Shown here: positions 1 through 9,486 of the stretch, one piece after another
How the letters are laid out: the number at the start of each line of letters is the position of its first letter
Position numbering within the stretch: the first letter of the stretch is position 1
Origin: Schizochytrium sp. CCTCC M209059
Lineage: Eukaryota; Sar; Bigyra; Thraustochytrida; Thraustochytriidae
Assembly: GCA_000818945.1 (NCBI GenBank)
Contig: KN805440.1
Span: 30,935-94,934, forward strand
Length of the DNA stretch: 64,000 nucleotides
Reading direction: 5' to 3'
Program-made: the position numbers and the translations under genes
The notes under the pieces: model-generated
What the model was told of the DNA's origin: nothing
What the model saw: only the letters and a program-made list of their open reading frames with translations
The model's database searches: none

Positions 1-165
1 CCCCCCCTCCCTCCCTTCCCCTCCCCCGTCTCGCCCTCGCCTTCTCCTCTCGTCCTCACGCCGCCTTGGCATCGGGAGCCTCTGCCACGCTGCAGACGTA
101 CGAAGGCGGCGAGCAACTTCGTGAGCAGGAGGGCTGGGCTCGCATCGCCAGCGAGTCCAGCAAAA
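1..165. other. upstream region of the first SMC5 gene
   Basis: The first 60 bases are strongly C/T-rich, with runs of CCCTCC. The remainder is a mixed GC-rich leader ending in the good start context caaaATGGCG. It probably holds the promoter and 5' leader of the first SMC5 gene. No discrete TATA-like element is evident. Confidence 0.4.
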
Positions 166-3100
166 ATGGCGGCCGAGGAGGAGCAGCAGGAGCCGGTAGG
201 GCAAAAGCCGTCGCGCAAGAGCATGTTCAGCATGGTCAGTAACCACACCATCGCCCGGATCAAGCTCACCAACTTCATGAGCTACGACGCAGTGGAAATC
301 TACCCAGGCCCCGGTCTCAATCTCGTCATCGGGCCGAACGGCTCAGGAAAAAGCACTCTCGTGTGCGCCATCGCCCTCGGTCTTGGAGGCACGCCCGAGC
401 TTTTGTCTCGCGCGAAAAATCTCTCTGGGTTCATCAAACGCCGTGATGACGGCACGCAGGCAGAATGTGCGGAGATTGAGATCGAATTGAACAACAGGGG
501 CGGCGAGCCATACATCATCCGACGCATTCTTCATAGAGCAGGGAGCGGTGGGGGCAAGGCTCGGAAGGGGAGCAGGGACGCCCAGAACCAATCCACTGTC
601 TATTACAATGGAAAGCAAATCGATCCCGCAAAACTCAAAGACCATCTCTCGAGGCTGAACATCCGCATTGACAACATGTGCCAGTTCTTGCCTCAAGACA
701 AGGTGAGTATGTTCAGCAGACTCAACGAGCAAGATCTTCTCGTAGAAACGATCCGCGCAGGCCTGGGGGAAAGCATGGTCACTCGCATGGACGAACTCGG
801 AAAACTACAGCATCAGGTCCGGAGTTCTGCCAACACCGCCGAAAACGAGCGTGCTGAGCTCGAACGATTGGAGGCAGAGCTCGAAAGGCTTCAGTCCGCA
901 CTCGAGGCCTACGAGAAGCTTGAAAGTTTCAAGAAACAACTCCGATCGCATGAGGCCAAAATCGACTACAAAAAATTTCAAGCGGCTCGCGAATCGTATA
1001 AACTCTTGCGTGCCCAGATCAAGCAGCTCAAAGAGGCAAAACAAGCTGCCATGGAAGAAGAGGCCAAGGCTGACGCTGCGCTGAAGAGAATTGTCAAAGA
1101 AACCCAAAAGTCGCGCCATGGTGACGCGGAGAAGGGATTGCCGGTACTCCTCAACGTAGCGAAGCATACGAGCAATCTTTCTCGAGGTATTCGTGACCAC
1201 GCCCAGCGCTCCGAAGCGGCCGCAGACAACATCAAGGACGCCTTAATGTCACGGCAAAATGCGAAGACAAAGGTAGAAAAAAAGCAACAAGAGATGGCCA
1301 AACTTGACCAAGCCATTGCTAACTGGGAAGAGGAGAATGATTTGAATGCGTTAAAGGAGACTAGGAATAGGGCAACTTTTGAAAGAGACAAGTTGCGTCA
1401 AGAGAACAGCCAGGTGCAGGCCCAATCGAATGAACTCAACACAACCATTGAAGAATTTCGCGCCGTCCTGAACACAACGCAACACAAAGCGCAAGGCCTG
1501 GAAAAGGAAATGCGTGCACCGGAAAGCGTGTTCAAGCTTCTGAACAATGGTGGCATCCTACACCAAGGCTGGCGTATGGTCAAGGATATGGTTAATACTG
1601 GAACCCTTGGGGGTAAGGTATATCTTCCGATCCTTTCCATCAAGCCCAAGTCCACGGAGATCGCCTCTCAGCTTGAGCGCATGATTACACAAAAACAGCT
1701 TGTCACGCTTATGACGGAGCACCCGGCTGACAGGTCCAAACTCATGAGTATAAGGGGTATGGATTGTTTGGTCTTGAACTCCTCTCGCGAACCGCGTCGA
1801 GTCGATCCCCAATTTATGAGGGAAATTAGAGCGATCGGCCACCTCGATGAACTTTTTGAAGCGCCCGACGTGGTCGTGAGGGGCTTGCGCGACATTGCGG
1901 GCATAGACAAGGTAATCGTAGGGTCTGCCGAGACGGAGCAGATCCTGCTCCGTATGGACGAGCAACGGCTCAAGCGGACCCTTGTCAACATGCGAGTCGT
2001 CACACCGCATCACGAATGGGGTTTGCGCGCCTCGCGCTACGGCGAAAGGGATGTCTTAATAAACACCCGCACATATCGCGAATTCCCGATGCCACGATTC
2101 CTGGGCGCTAACATGAAGAATGAAGAATCCGAGCGCCGCTTAAAGGAACTATTAGAAAAAGAGGCGGACACAAAGAAACGTCTCGAGCGCGTTGAGTCTG
2201 AACTCGCCCAACTCCAGCCTCGTCTGGCTGAAGCAGCGACGAGGCGCGAGGCGATACAACGCGAGGAGCGCGAGGCAGCTGATCAGATCAAGGCTTACAA
2301 TACTCTTCGCAGCACACATCGGACGGCTAGTGAACAACTCGCCAAAGCGCAGCGCTCCTTGAACGGCGATCCAAGGCCCGACGTGAAGGTCAACGTCGAA
2401 TCTGTCACCACCTCATGTTTAGGCATGGTCGGCGTCATGGAAGAGAAAGTGGGGGATATCTGCGCGGGCGGAGCGGCGCTTTCAACAATGGCGGGTACAA
2501 TCATGCGTAGCGCTGCGGAGAACGCCAAACGCGCCGTGGCGCAACAAGTTCACCAGGTGAAGTTGCGAGAATTCGAGAGAGCCCACCAGACTCTCGAAAG
2601 CACCGCAGCGGAGTCTCAAAGGGTGAAGAACAAAGCACAGAACCTCAAGGATAACTTTAACGAAAAATGGGGGAGCGAAATCGAAGAACTCACTGTAGCT
2701 TTTGAAAGCATTTCGGATGACATGGAAGAGCTCATGTCCACGGCCATGTTGCTTCGTAAGCGCATAGACAGCGCCACGACTGATGAGTCTGCCATCGAGC
2801 GGTATAGAAATGTCAAAAAAGAGGTGGAAGATCTTCGTCGGAGGGAAGCGGATCGCCAAGAGCGGAATGCGAACGACCAGCACAAACTCGAGACCGAGCT
2901 CGCGGACTGGACGAAGAAGGTGCGTTTACTCATCAGCAGAGTCAATGACAATTTCGAGCTATCCTTTGCGCTCGTGAGCGAGAAGGGGTACCATTGCAAG
3001 GGCTCCGTCGCGCTGGAGATGGTTCAAGACAATCTCAAGGAGAGCGGGGTGGCCATCAAGGTGAGCTTTCGCAAGGATCAGGCGCCCCGACGCCTCGACG

Positions 3101-3498
3101 TGACCGTGCAGTCGGGCGGCGAGCGGTCGCTCTCCACCTTCATGTACCTTTTGGCTCTCAACGAGGTATCTAATGTTCCCTTTCGCGTGGTCGACGAAAT
3201 CAACCAAGGCATGGATGAGGACAAGGAACGCATTTCCATGCAGCGTCTCTTCGACAGTGCATCCAACCCTGATTCTGGGCAGTACTTTCTCATCACACCC
3301 AAGTTGCTCGCGGGCATGCGATACCACGACAACATCACCTTTCACGTTATCTTCAATGGCGATGGAGCGCTCCCCTCGCGCAAAATGCAAATGAAAAAGT
3401 TTCTTGCAGCGCCCCGTGCTCGCGGAGTGAAACGTTCCGCCTCAGGTGTCGACGACAAAGACGGCAAGCGCTCTCGTGTCGCGGCCCTGCAGTCATGA
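166..3498 (+). CDS. SMC5: Structural maintenance of chromosomes protein 5, copy A (Smc5)
   Basis: An 1110-residue ATPase of the Smc5/6 complex, which acts in the nucleus in DNA repair, replication-fork stability and chromosome resolution. The Walker A motif GPNGSGKST is at about residues 56-64. It is followed by the Smc5-typical CQFLPQDKV segment, a long coiled coil, a central hinge (roughly 470-640), a second coiled coil, the ABC signature SGGERS starting at residue 983, and Walker B VVDEINQGMDE with the Asp-Glu pair at 1010-1011. The motif order, the length and the INQGMD form of Walker B identify Smc5 rather than Smc6 or cohesin SMCs. The first in-frame ATG in a good context is used. It is one uninterrupted exon. 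A second, diverged Smc5 gene follows about 750 bases downstream in the same orientation. Confidence 0.95.
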   Translation: MAAEEEQQEPVGQKPSRKSMFSMVSNHTIARIKLTNFMSYDAVEIYPGPGLNLVIGPNGSGKSTLVCAIALGLGGTPELLSRAKNLSGFIKRRDDGTQAECAEIEIELNNRGGEPYIIRRILHRAGSGGGKARKGSRDAQNQSTVYYNGKQIDPAKLKDHLSRLNIRIDNMCQFLPQDKVSMFSRLNEQDLLVETIRAGLGESMVTRMDELGKLQHQVRSSANTAENERAELERLEAELERLQSALEAYEKLESFKKQLRSHEAKIDYKKFQAARESYKLLRAQIKQLKEAKQAAMEEEAKADAALKRIVKETQKSRHGDAEKGLPVLLNVAKHTSNLSRGIRDHAQRSEAAADNIKDALMSRQNAKTKVEKKQQEMAKLDQAIANWEEENDLNALKETRNRATFERDKLRQENSQVQAQSNELNTTIEEFRAVLNTTQHKAQGLEKEMRAPESVFKLLNNGGILHQGWRMVKDMVNTGTLGGKVYLPILSIKPKSTEIASQLERMITQKQLVTLMTEHPADRSKLMSIRGMDCLVLNSSREPRRVDPQFMREIRAIGHLDELFEAPDVVVRGLRDIAGIDKVIVGSAETEQILLRMDEQRLKRTLVNMRVVTPHHEWGLRASRYGERDVLINTRTYREFPMPRFLGANMKNEESERRLKELLEKEADTKKRLERVESELAQLQPRLAEAATRREAIQREEREAADQIKAYNTLRSTHRTASEQLAKAQRSLNGDPRPDVKVNVESVTTSCLGMVGVMEEKVGDICAGGAALSTMAGTIMRSAAENAKRAVAQQVHQVKLREFERAHQTLESTAAESQRVKNKAQNLKDNFNEKWGSEIEELTVAFESISDDMEELMSTAMLLRKRIDSATTDESAIERYRNVKKEVEDLRRREADRQERNANDQHKLETELADWTKKVRLLISRVNDNFELSFALVSEKGYHCKGSVALEMVQDNLKESGVAIKVSFRKDQAPRRLDVTVQSGGERSLSTFMYLLALNEVSNVPFRVVDEINQGMDEDKERISMQRLFDSASNPDSGQYFLITPKLLAGMRYHDNITFHVIFNGDGALPSRKMQMKKFLAAPRARGVKRSASGVDDKDGKRSRVAALQS

Positions 3499-4249
3499 CA
3501 GATATGATGGATAGCTCTCTCTCCCTGTGCCGTTTGTATCGGCTCGGCTGACCTTGACATTTCTAGAATAACAACGTGACAGCTGTAGTGGGTCATTCAT
3601 GAGTATCAGGCTACCGCCACCCCCGCCTTGAAGTTCAATCGGAATGCCACCGCGACTACCGGTAGAGAAAGGTTTTGACAGATACTGCTTCTCTCCAAGT
3701 TTCGCCTGTTCTTGATTCTTCTTCACTTAACCCCTCTGCACACGTCGACAAGTCTACCTCGTTCGGCGACGGATGGCGGCCCACGGCAGGCAGGTCTGCG
3801 GTCCTTGCCGCCGTGCAAACGCGACGCACGTGCGCCACGCGCGAGGCGCTTCAGCCCTGCCCATCGACCGATCCATGTTCGCCGCAAGTCGCCTCCATTT
3901 TTCCCTTCGGGGTGTCTGCCCGTTAGGTTGCGCCGCGCCGCGGTGGGCGGAACCGCGTCGCTTCTCGTACATCAATCGAGTACTCCTACTATACTGGAAG
4001 GCCTGAAAACTTCCGGCGCTTGTCGCTAGAGCTCGAAAGCCGCAGCGGAGGGAAACCCACCTTCGCTCGCTTGCTCGCTCGCTCGCTCGCTCACACGCGC
4101 GAGCGCCTGGCGCGCGGGGCTAGGGAGACGGAGGCGGCGTACTCGCGCGAGACGGGCAGCTCGAATTTTTTGCAATTGTACTTGCGATTGCGCGTCGGCG
4201 CTTGGTGCCGGCGCACGCTGTGTACGAGCGGGCGTGCTGACGCGTGAAC
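3499..4249. other. spacer between the two SMC5 genes
   Basis: A 751-base intergenic stretch with no convincing coding sequence. Short frames here are low-complexity and show no family resemblance. It contains a GCTC tetranucleotide run at about 4063-4092, shortly before the second SMC5 start, and an AT-richer patch (tactcctactatactgg) near 3980 that could be core promoter. It must contain the 3' end of copy A and the promoter of copy B. Confidence 0.5.
4063..4092. repeat. (GCTC)n microsatellite in the 5' region of SMC5 copy B
   Basis: About seven near-perfect GCTC units lie 150-190 bases before the second SMC5 start codon. Similar tetra- or pentanucleotide runs precede several other genes in the window. 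Confidence 0.8.
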
Positions 4250-7200
4250 ATGGCGCCCGAGGACGCGACTAAGGAGAACGCGACGCAAGAGGATTTGCGC
4301 GCAGCAGAGCTCGAGCACGAAAAGAAGGCGCAGCAACACGGAGGCGCGACGGCTGCAAGGACTGAAAAGGGGGAGGCCCCTGAATTCGCCTTGGGTGCCG
4401 TGCGGCGGCTGGTGATGAAAAACTTCATGACGTACGAGTCTTCAGTCCTCGATGCTGGTCCCAGGCTAAATCTCATAATTGCCAAGAATGGCGCTGGCAA
4501 GTCTACGACGCTGCTAGCGCTGGCACTCGGTCTCGGTGGGCACCCGCGGCTTTTGGGCCGCGCGTCAAACATTGCAGGCTTTATTCGCCACGGACAGTCC
4601 ATGGCGCGAATCGAGGTGACCCTGCATGATCCAGAGCGTAACCACTGTACGGTCATTCGGGAGATCGAGCGCGTGGACCCCAAATCTGCGCGAGCAAAGG
4701 AAGCCTTTCAAACCGAATACGATAATGGCGATGATGACGACGATGATGACGACGACGAGGACGAGGACGAGGACGACGAGGAGAAGAGGGGCTCCTCGCA
4801 GCGCAAGCTCAAGTCATCCTCTTCGCGTCGGCAAGCTCGGCAAAGGAAACGGGGCAGCAGACGCAAAGTGAGTGCCGTGTCGACATGGTGGCTGAACGAC
4901 AAGGTGAGCTCCGAGAAAAAGGTTCGGTCCTTCCTCAAAAAGCGGTACAACACGCAAGTGGACAACTTGTGCCAGGTGCTCCCTCAGGACAAGGTGACAA
5001 TGTTTAGCAGGCTCGACGAGGCTCAGCTTTTGACCGAAACGATTCGCGCCGGCATCGGACAAGCTTGCGTCGACGAGCAGCAGGAAATTATCAAAGAGCA
5101 AATTGCTCTTTCCCAAGCCGCTGTCACCGTGAAATCTGCTCAAGAGGAGCTCGAGCAAAAGGAAAGAGAAATCGGCACTCTTCATGAAAAAGTCAAGCGA
5201 CTCGAGGAGCGACAGCAAGCGATTGCATGCATGGACCTCTGCGCAAAACGACTATTGCACCTGGAGATTATGACGTTAAAGAAGGAGAGCGACGACCTCA
5301 AGAAGAGAATGCAGACGGCCTACGAAGCGGTAAAGGCATTCAAGGCGCAACTTGCAAACGCAAAAGCAAGACTAGCGGCAGCGGAGTCCAAGATTCAAAG
5401 CGACAGCAAGCCACATCAGGCCGAGTCGGCTCTCCATCGCGCGCTGATTTCGATCCCAGATTGCGCAAAGCGCCTGTCGACGGCGGGGGACAAAATGGAC
5501 GCCACCCTGGACAACTTCAATGACGAACGCCAACTCCTAAACAAGGAAAAAATCAAGCTTGAACAAGCGCGGGCTCGTCTTGGCGAATCGAGGGGCACGC
5601 TCGAGGCTTGGGCCGCAGAAAATGACGAGGATGAGCTTCAGGAAAGACGACGTGCAGTGAGCGCCAAGTCGGAAGAGATGAAGTCGAGGCAGCGCAAGCT
5701 CGGCCGCGAGCTCGCCAGTATCGACGCGAACATTCAAGACAAGGGTACAGAAGAGTCAGGGCTCCTGCGATCTCGCGACAAGCTCCGAGCGCACCTACAG
5801 TCCAAAGAGCTGGTCCTAGACAAATTGCGGAACACGACATTGAAGCGGGCCTGGAGCCTTGTCAAGTCACGCCAAGAGCAAGGTGTCGCCAAAGGAAATA
5901 CGTATCTTCCACTGATGGAAATTAAAGCCAAGTCAAAGACCGCAGCCAGTTTCATCGAGCGTTGTGCAGGCATCAAGAAGCTCATCACCATGGTGTCCGA
6001 CTCTTCGGTAGAGGCACGCGAGTGTCTGTATGGGCTCAAAGGAATCGACGTCATCGTCGTGCACAAGGTTGCGGAGCCTTCACGGCGGCTTTCCGCGGAA
6101 CAGCTCTCTCGCTTCGGCTTTGAAGGTTACCTTGACGAGCTCATCGAAGCCCCACCAGCGGTCATTCAGGCTCTGCGGGACATTGCCAGCATTCAGAATT
6201 GCGTGGTCGGGCCCGAGAATGCGGCGCGGGCATTCTTGGCGCTTGCAGAGGAAGAGCGCACAAGGCTCTTTGAGGGTCTCCAAGTCCAAACGCCCCGCAC
6301 AGCATTCTCGGTGCGGCGATCGAGGTATGGGGCGCGCAACAGTTTCATGACGACCCACGAGTACGTGCAAGGGCTTCCTTCTGCCCAATTCATTGGGTGC
6401 GCGGAGGACAGCGAAACAAAGCGGCGGCTCGGTGAAGTGGAATCCAACCTGCAAGGGCTGCGTCGTGAGCTAACTGACCTCAACGAGGACCGAGCTCGCG
6501 TGGCAAGCAAGCGCGACGCCTTGAACGCGCAACTTTCGCCGCTGGACAAAGAAAGCGCAAATATTCGCAAGCTGCTCGAGTTTGCGCGGAAGCAAAAGGT
6601 CCAGATTACGACGAACGAGTCCGAGATCAAGAGTCTGGAGACGCGACTGGAGGCACTTGCCGGGAAGCAGTCCCCGAAACGGACGGCTACGCAAGTTCAA
6701 GGCGCCATCGAGGCTTTGGTGGCTAGCGTGGGCGCAATGGAGAAAATGACCGAGAAGGTGATAGCCGGAGTGTCTGCGCTTGATGAGGTCGGCCTCCACC
6801 GCGTGCGCGGCGCTTCGCATCGTCTGCGTCTTGCTACATTTTCCACACAGGTGCACAAGGCGCAAACAAGTCTACAGCGCGCTGAAGATGAGCAAACGAT
6901 CGCCCGACAACAACGTGATGAGAATCGAAATGCGCGTCGCAACCTGCTAGGCAAGCTGGGCAAGCTCAGCGTGGAGGAAGAGAATAGCATTTCAGAGCTT
7001 CCTGAGAGCAGGGAAGGAGTGCTCGAATTGCGCGAGAGTCTTCGTGTCAAAGTGCAGGCAATCATACCGGACAACAGTGTCGTTGAGCGGTACGAGACAC
7101 TTCAAGAAGAAATTGCTAAACTGCAAACGGAGGTGTCATCCGCCGAGGAGCGTCAAGGTGACCGCGTCTCGACCCTTCAGGCCCGTGTGGACGCTTGGAC

Positions 7201-7867
7201 CGCAACGGTACAAGACCTCGTCTCCAAGGTGAACGAGAACTTTGAGACTGGCTTCCATCGCATCGAGGAACAGGGATATCACTGCGCGGGTCGCGTGCAA
7301 CTGGACATGAACGCATTTGCCGGCAAATCTGCGGCGCAGGTAGGTGGAAGAGGCCCCGAAGGCGTGAGTACCCTTGCTACATGCGGCGTCGTGATTAGTG
7401 TCCGGTTTCGCGCCAATCAGGCGCTTCAAAGGCTCGATGCACACGTTCAGTCGGGTGGCGAGCGTTCGCTTACGACGTTTCTGTATCTTTTGGCGCTCAA
7501 CAATGTGTCCAAGGTCCCCTTTCGCATTGTGGACGAGATCAATCAGGGTATGGATGAGGAAAAGGAGCGAATTTCTATGCAGCATCTTTTCTCCACCTCG
7601 TGCGACAAGACGGCTGGGAGCCAGTACTTTCTTATTACGCCAAAGTTGCTTACTGGCCTTGCGTTTCCGAAAGCGGCCACGATTCATGTCGTTTTCAATG
7701 GCAATGGCGCGCTGCCTCAGCAAAAAGTGAGTTTTGGCCGATTTCTTCGTTCGCGAACCAAGCGATATCTCGCAGACAGGACAAAAGCGAGCGATTCTGC
7801 CACAGAGTTTGTCCCTGCGCCTGATGCTGCGATCAAGCGCCGGCGCACCTCTATCTCCTGTCGCTGA
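4250..7867 (+). CDS. SMC5: Structural maintenance of chromosomes protein 5, diverged copy B (Smc5 paralogue)
   Basis: A 1205-residue Smc5-family ATPase and tandem neighbour of copy A. It keeps CQVLPQDKV, a hinge alignable with copy A, the signature SGGERS (from 1068) and Walker B IVDEINQGMDE (Asp-Glu 1095-1096). The signature-to-Walker-B spacing is the same as in copy A. The P-loop reads AKNGAGKST (78-86), so the first glycine of the usual GxxGxGKS is alanine. That still fits the general [AG]x4GK[ST] P-loop rule, so ATP binding is probably kept. An Asp/Glu-rich insert (about residues 159-180) followed by a basic Arg/Ser/Lys-rich stretch lies between the P-loop and CQVLPQDKV and is absent from copy A. 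About 20 extra residues precede the signature region. The ATG at 4250 is the first in frame. Partnership with Smc6 is inferred from the family. Confidence 0.92.
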   Translation: MAPEDATKENATQEDLRAAELEHEKKAQQHGGATAARTEKGEAPEFALGAVRRLVMKNFMTYESSVLDAGPRLNLIIAKNGAGKSTTLLALALGLGGHPRLLGRASNIAGFIRHGQSMARIEVTLHDPERNHCTVIREIERVDPKSARAKEAFQTEYDNGDDDDDDDDDEDEDEDDEEKRGSSQRKLKSSSSRRQARQRKRGSRRKVSAVSTWWLNDKVSSEKKVRSFLKKRYNTQVDNLCQVLPQDKVTMFSRLDEAQLLTETIRAGIGQACVDEQQEIIKEQIALSQAAVTVKSAQEELEQKEREIGTLHEKVKRLEERQQAIACMDLCAKRLLHLEIMTLKKESDDLKKRMQTAYEAVKAFKAQLANAKARLAAAESKIQSDSKPHQAESALHRALISIPDCAKRLSTAGDKMDATLDNFNDERQLLNKEKIKLEQARARLGESRGTLEAWAAENDEDELQERRRAVSAKSEEMKSRQRKLGRELASIDANIQDKGTEESGLLRSRDKLRAHLQSKELVLDKLRNTTLKRAWSLVKSRQEQGVAKGNTYLPLMEIKAKSKTAASFIERCAGIKKLITMVSDSSVEARECLYGLKGIDVIVVHKVAEPSRRLSAEQLSRFGFEGYLDELIEAPPAVIQALRDIASIQNCVVGPENAARAFLALAEEERTRLFEGLQVQTPRTAFSVRRSRYGARNSFMTTHEYVQGLPSAQFIGCAEDSETKRRLGEVESNLQGLRRELTDLNEDRARVASKRDALNAQLSPLDKESANIRKLLEFARKQKVQITTNESEIKSLETRLEALAGKQSPKRTATQVQGAIEALVASVGAMEKMTEKVIAGVSALDEVGLHRVRGASHRLRLATFSTQVHKAQTSLQRAEDEQTIARQQRDENRNARRNLLGKLGKLSVEEENSISELPESREGVLELRESLRVKVQAIIPDNSVVERYETLQEEIAKLQTEVSSAEERQGDRVSTLQARVDAWTATVQDLVSKVNENFETGFHRIEEQGYHCAGRVQLDMNAFAGKSAAQVGGRGPEGVSTLATCGVVISVRFRANQALQRLDAHVQSGGERSLTTFLYLLALNNVSKVPFRIVDEINQGMDEEKERISMQHLFSTSCDKTAGSQYFLITPKLLTGLAFPKAATIHVVFNGNGALPQQKVSFGRFLRSRTKRYLADRTKASDSATEFVPAPDAAIKRRRTSISCR

Positions 7868-8098
7868 TGACATGTTAGCCTTCTACGTACGTACATGGCT
7901 CACTCACATCGACGACACATCGATTAAAAAACAAGAAAAAAATTGTCTGTTTTGTTTGTCAACTTTGCGTCTCACACAACCTAACGACCAACGCCGCAGA
8001 GGGGAGCTCGAGTAGAGCAAGCAAAAGGGCAAAGCAAAGCGAAGCGAGAGCTGCGCAGGGCTGTGTTGCGGCCCGAGGCAGACGCGCGCGAAGACGCG

Positions 8099-9235
8099 AT
8101 GGCGTCCGTCACATGGAGCACGGGCGAGCTGGAGTTCGCCAAGACGTTCTCGACGGAGCGCTACAAGCTGCTGGAACTCCAGCCTGAGCTCGAAGAGGCC
8201 TTGGCGACCGGCATGCCCGTTGAGCTGCACATAAAAGGCCCGCGTGGGAGTGGCGACAAGGAGCAAAGCGCGACTTTGTGCACGGAGAAGACAACCTACA
8301 TGATGCGTAAAGCGGAGTCGAGCAACACGCACCTCTTGCTCAGCGCAGAGGAATCACGGAAAACCATTGCAGGTCAAGTGGACTTTGCCTATGAGTTGAT
8401 TCGCGTAGCACCTCGCGTTGGACCCGTTGCCCTTCTCCTTCAGGACCGAGCTTTTGGCGAAGAACTGTGCCATGTAAGCACTGCCAGCGTGCTTGAAGAT
8501 CCGCAGTGCGTTGCTTCAGCTGGGTGGACGTTTTCAGAACTTGCTGCGCGCATCCAGGCCAGCAACGAGGAGATCCGTGCCGAATTGGCGCGTCTTGGTG
8601 CATTCGAGCTGGGTTGCCGCTGGATGACGGTGGACGAAAAGTTGGAGTCCGATGTTATTGCTCAGTGTATTTCGGTCGTCGTGGAGACCGGAATGGACGC
8701 CAAAAAGGTATCGACTCGTGCAGTATCGAATGCCTTGGAACATCGTTTTGGCGATTTTTGCATTTCCAAGGTTATGGACCGCTATACAACGCAGAAAACG
8801 ACTCGCGAGGATGGCGACGCGATTATCTCGCTTGATGCGAGCAAGGTCGCTCGTTTTTGCGCGGAGGAGATCTTTAAACAGAGCACGGACCCCGCGCTTG
8901 ATGCCGATGAGTTCCTGCGCTCGTGGGAGCTGGCACTGCCAAAGGGCGTTGGCACGAGCGAGAGCGCTCTGGCTGGGCTAGCCCTTCGTCTTGAAGAAGG
9001 CAGCGGAGGGCGTCAAGTGTACAAGTATTTCCCAGCGACGCGGCTCCCCAGTGATTTCAAGTCGTGCTTTGCAGAGCTCTTTGCGGCACGCAAGCAGTGG
9101 AAGCTCGCTGACATTGAGCCTTACATTGCGCATCTTTTGGGTCCGAGTGTGAAGAAAGCGGACCTTTTGCGCCGTTTCACGCGATCTGTTCGCGTCTCTC
9201 TCTCTTCCGACGAGCGTGTCTTGACGTCGCGATAG
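8099..9235 (+). CDS. DSCC1: Sister chromatid cohesion protein DCC1 (Ctf18-RFC subunit)
   Basis: A 378-residue homologue of Dcc1/DSCC1. With Ctf8 and Ctf18 this protein forms the alternative clamp loader that acts on PCNA at replication forks and supports sister-chromatid cohesion. The diagnostic N-terminal block is present: LLELQPEL, then a Leu-His-Ile-Lys-Gly stretch, then ATLCTEKTTYMMRKAESSN followed by a run of leucines. The C-terminal half looks like the winged-helix part of the family, with a basic tail. The ATG sits in a good context (gacgcgATGGCG). It lies 231 bases after SMC5 copy B on the same strand, so three chromosome-maintenance genes sit in a row. It is a single exon. The stop TAG is followed by an AT-rich 3' region. 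Confidence 0.9.
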   Translation: MASVTWSTGELEFAKTFSTERYKLLELQPELEEALATGMPVELHIKGPRGSGDKEQSATLCTEKTTYMMRKAESSNTHLLLSAEESRKTIAGQVDFAYELIRVAPRVGPVALLLQDRAFGEELCHVSTASVLEDPQCVASAGWTFSELAARIQASNEEIRAELARLGAFELGCRWMTVDEKLESDVIAQCISVVVETGMDAKKVSTRAVSNALEHRFGDFCISKVMDRYTTQKTTREDGDAIISLDASKVARFCAEEIFKQSTDPALDADEFLRSWELALPKGVGTSESALAGLALRLEEGSGGRQVYKYFPATRLPSDFKSCFAELFAARKQWKLADIEPYIAHLLGPSVKKADLLRRFTRSVRVSLSSDERVLTSR

Positions 9236-9486
9236 CTCCGCTTCAAATGTATAACAAATCTTTCGATCTTGTCCATTGAGACCGTGACACACTCATTACA
9301 AATGACTTTAATTAAATCATCAATTCAACGATGCAAATGCGCGCAAGCCGCCACCCAGAGTGCAGGTCCTGATCCCTACATCACCAAGGCAAAGTCTCTG
9401 GCTTTTGTTTGTTTTGTTTTATTTGCGGGGAAAGTTAAGTTTCCTTGTCTCATTGCTATCGAGCAACCCATCACATGCGTTGCATC

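Noticed and set aside
7320..7400. Possible small intron inside SMC5 copy B (donor-like caggtagg, acceptor-like gattag)
   Set aside because: The segment is in frame and the Smc5 motifs on both sides stay intact. The acceptor is poor, so I treat it as an insert of coding sequence.
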